From the NCBI RefSeq assembly GCF_002195995.1, contig NZ_NHON01000020.1:18795-82794 (forward strand): a stretch of 64,000 bases of DNA, in the 5' to 3' direction. The stretch comes from Inquilinus limosus. GTDB taxonomy: Bacteria > Pseudomonadota > Alphaproteobacteria > DSM-16000 > Inquilinaceae. Below the pieces are notes generated by a model that saw only the letters and a program-made list of their open reading frames with translations, ran no database searches and was not told the DNA's origin. Of this stretch, positions 61,831-64,000 are shown one piece after another. The position numbers and the translations under genes were made by a program. Position 1 is the stretch's first letter. Every line of letters begins with the position of its first letter.

Positions 61831-63819
61831 TCACCCCATCCGCGGGCGCCCAGCGGCCGTCGCGGTCACGGTGCTCTCGACGAACATGTCGAGGCCGCCG
61901 GCCATCGACACCACCCGGTCGGCGCGGGTGACGGTCACCGCCACCGCCTGGCCGCCGGCCTCACGCGCCAGGGCCTCGGCCCGGCCGTGCGCCTCGGCCT
62001 CGGCATGGGCGGCGGCGTCCTCCAGGCTGCCGAAGGTGCGGATGCCGGACGGGGCGTGGACGCGGAAGCGGCCTTCCTCCGGTGCGGTGATGGTGATGGC
62101 GACGGTCTGCAGCACGCCGCTGGCCACCGCGCCGATGGCGTTGGTGACGCCGGCATGCTGCGGCACCACGCTCTCCGTGCCCAGGCGGCGGGCGATCTCC
62201 GGATAATAGGTCGCGGCCGAGGCGCCGATGCCGACCAGGGGCAGGCCGAGGGTCAAGGTCGGGTGCAGCAGGGCAGGGGCCGACGCGTTGCCCGCCACGG
62301 CCCGGCGGGGCAGCAGGCCACGCGCCTCTCGGGCCGGGTCGGCGACGCCATCGCGGGCCAGCGCCGCCTCGACCAGCGCCAGGGCGCTGTCGGCGGTCAG
62401 CCGCTCCAGCACCGACCGGGCGAAGCTCTCGGCATCGGCCGGCGGCGTCCAGCCGGGCTCGGCCGGGCGGCGGGTCCACAGGATCGCGCCCAGCCGCGCC
62501 GCCTCGGCCGACCAGCCGTCATGCAGCTCCAGCACATGGGCGGCGTCGGTCGGGGTGAAGCCGGACAGGATGACGAGCCCGCGCGCCACCAGCCGCTCCA
62601 GCGGCCGGTCCAGCAGATGGCTGGTCAGCACCGTCTCCAGCGGCTGCGGCCCATCGGCCAGCGCCTCCCAGATCCGCCGCTCCGGTGCCGACAGGGTGTC
62701 GGCCTCGGTGTCCAGGGCGCGCAGGCGCAGGGCGAAGCGGCCGTCCAGGCTGATGCCCTCGGGCCGCTCGGCCTGGCGCCGCAGCACCGCCAGCATCTCC
62801 GGATGCTGCTGCGCCAGCAGGCTCAAGGGGACCGACCGGCGCGGCCCGACGGCCAGGCCGACGCCCGGCTCGACCCGCACTTCGCTGTCGCCGCCCAGGC
62901 CGAAGGTGCGGATCTCCACCGCCTCGACCATGGTGCGCCAGCCGCCGACCTGGGCGCCTTCGCGGTTCAAGAGGGGCCGGCCGTCCTTCAGCACCGCGAT
63001 GTCGGTGGTGGTGCCGCCGATATCGGAGACGAAGCAGTCGTCGCGGCCGGTCAGCCAGCGGGCGCCGACCACGCTGGCGGCGGGGCCGGACAGCACGGTC
63101 TCGACCGGCCGGGCCAAGGCGAAGCGGTCGGCGATCAGCGACCCGTCGCCCTTCACCACCATCAGCGGCGCTTTGATGCCGCGGGCGTCCAGCCGGCCGC
63201 GCACTGCCCGGATCAGGGAATCGGTCAGCGGGATCAGCCGGGCGTTCAGGAGCGCGGTCAGCGCCCGCCGCGGCGCGTCGAGGCCGGAGGTCAGCTCATG
63301 GCCGCAGGTCACCGGCTTGCCGGTCAGTTCGCGCACCAGGTCGCGCACCGCCTGCTCATGCGCCGGGTTGCGCACGGCGAAATAGCCGGCGACGGCGAAG
63401 GCGGTGACCGCCGGGGCGTGGCGCAGGATGGCGGCGCGGACGGCGTCGAGGTCCAGCGGCGCCTGCTCCTCGCCGGTCGGGCGGTGGCCGCCGGAAACGG
63501 CCACCACCGGGTCGCCGCCGATCGCCTCGCGCAGCCCGGCGCGGTCCAGCGCCGCCTCGGGATAGCCGATCAGGATCAGGCAGGCCGGGTTGCCCTGGCC
63601 CTCGACCACGGCGTTGGTGGCGAGGGTGGTGGACAGGCCGACGAAGCCGATCTCCGCCGGGTGCTGCTGCAGCACCGCGTCGATGGCGGCGCCGATGCCC
63701 AGCGCCAAATCGTGCTTGGTGGTCAGCCGCTTGGCGGCGGCGACGACGCCGCGGTCCGGGTCGAACAGGACCGCGTCCGTGAAGGTGCCGCCGGTATCGA
63801 TGCCGAGGGAGAGGGACAA
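61831..63819 (-). CDS. Hydantoinase/oxoprolinase family protein, subunit A type
   Basis: A 662-residue ATP-dependent cyclic-imide hydrolase of the HyuA/oxoprolinase A family. The start reads LSLGIDTGGTFTDAVLFDP, an actin-like nucleotide fold; later come STTLATNAVVEGQG, VSDIGGTTTDIAVLKDGRP and VRTFGLGGDSEV-type blocks. The closing part (about 560-660) is longer than the minimal family. A TTG at 63819 is used as the start because the family sequence begins there and no upstream start is in frame. A HyuB subunit is normally adjacent; none is seen within the 180 bases left in the window. Confidence 0.86.
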   Translation of the reverse strand: MSLSLGIDTGGTFTDAVLFDPDRGVVAAAKRLTTKHDLALGIGAAIDAVLQQHPAEIGFVGLSTTLATNAVVEGQGNPACLILIGYPEAALDRAGLREAIGGDPVVAVSGGHRPTGEEQAPLDLDAVRAAILRHAPAVTAFAVAGYFAVRNPAHEQAVRDLVRELTGKPVTCGHELTSGLDAPRRALTALLNARLIPLTDSLIRAVRGRLDARGIKAPLMVVKGDGSLIADRFALARPVETVLSGPAASVVGARWLTGRDDCFVSDIGGTTTDIAVLKDGRPLLNREGAQVGGWRTMVEAVEIRTFGLGGDSEVRVEPGVGLAVGPRRSVPLSLLAQQHPEMLAVLRRQAERPEGISLDGRFALRLRALDTEADTLSAPERRIWEALADGPQPLETVLTSHLLDRPLERLVARGLVILSGFTPTDAAHVLELHDGWSAEAARLGAILWTRRPAEPGWTPPADAESFARSVLERLTADSALALVEAALARDGVADPAREARGLLPRRAVAGNASAPALLHPTLTLGLPLVGIGASAATYYPEIARRLGTESVVPQHAGVTNAIGAVASGVLQTVAITITAPEEGRFRVHAPSGIRTFGSLEDAAAHAEAEAHGRAEALAREAGGQAVAVTVTRADRVVSMAGGLDMFVESTVTATAAGRPRMG

Positions 63820-64000
63820 GATGAACCGCGCTGGAAATCCATCCGTCGATTAGGGCAGGACGATGGTCTCGGCAAGAGGGAAGGGGCAGGCCTGTCATGC
63901 GGCCGCCGCCGCGCCTCGGCGCGTTGACCGGGGCCGGGCGGGCGGCGAAGGTGCCGGCCTCGGGGATTGCAGGGGCCATCGGATGGGGGACGGGGAGGAC
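63820..64000. other. Right window edge, no gene recognised
   Basis: The last 181 bases hold no frame with coding character that I trust. The hydantoinase partner or its promoter may lie just beyond the edge. Confidence 0.5.

Overview
The window is a roughly 64 kb piece of a high-GC alphaproteobacterial chromosome. Gene content (B12-dependent class II ribonucleotide reductase, several ABC uptake operons for organic acids and amino acids, MmgE/PrpD and BKACE enzymes, an alphaproteobacterial EF-G paralogue, many GNAT and LysR genes) and the dispersed palindromic repeats fit a metabolically versatile Rhodospirillales bacterium of the Azospirillum/Inquilinus kind. That placement is an inference from gene content; no rRNA, tRNA or CRISPR array was seen.

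Region 1 (1-11035) is built for uptake and breakdown of amino acids or amides. It has a family 5 solute-binding protein, a beta-keto acid cleavage enzyme, an amidase, a complete five-gene Liv-type (HAAT) ABC transporter operon and, divergent from it, an RpiR regulator with a class III aminotransferase. Two near-palindromes in the divergent gap look like RpiR operators.

Region 2 (11057-23401) is the most distinctive part. Two beta-decarboxylating dehydrogenases and an MmgE/PrpD protein form one operon, followed by a FadR-type GntR regulator. A binding-protein-dependent ABC operon of the iron/spermidine type comes next, then a third dehydrogenase of the tartrate/D-malate type with a PdxA-like protein, and a divergent fluoroacetate-dehalogenase-like hydrolase. 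A nearly identical 25-base element precedes the first and last of these units, and a diverged copy precedes the ABC operon. This suggests one regulon for an organic (hydroxy- or halo-) acid whose identity I cannot tell.

Region 3 (23579-35679) holds an SDR dehydrogenase with a divergent LysR regulator, a less GC-rich patch with a broken gene fragment and a HicA/HicB toxin-antitoxin pair, nrdJ, small enzymes (GNAT, VOC), a small secreted protein with an internal duplication, and a stress-type unit: metallophosphoesterase, cupredoxin, ECF sigma factor and anti-sigma factor. The last gene of that unit ends inside a perfect 38-bp inverted repeat.

Region 4 (35768-44615) looks like signalling and surface functions: an eight-PAS GGDEF/EAL protein, a LuxR-type regulator, an exopolysaccharide-type sugar transferase and a 790-residue RTX protein made almost entirely of repeats.

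Region 5 (44629-64000) is mixed: cytosine deaminase, an EF-G paralogue, a PseH-like acetyltransferase, an L,D-transpeptidase, a class C beta-lactamase-like hydrolase, an XRE/cupin regulator, a LysR/DUF3237 pair, a PhoX-like protein, an adenine deaminase with an NCS2 purine permease, and a hydantoinase A subunit at the right edge. Several intergenic gaps are filled by dispersed inverted repeats of at least four sequence types.
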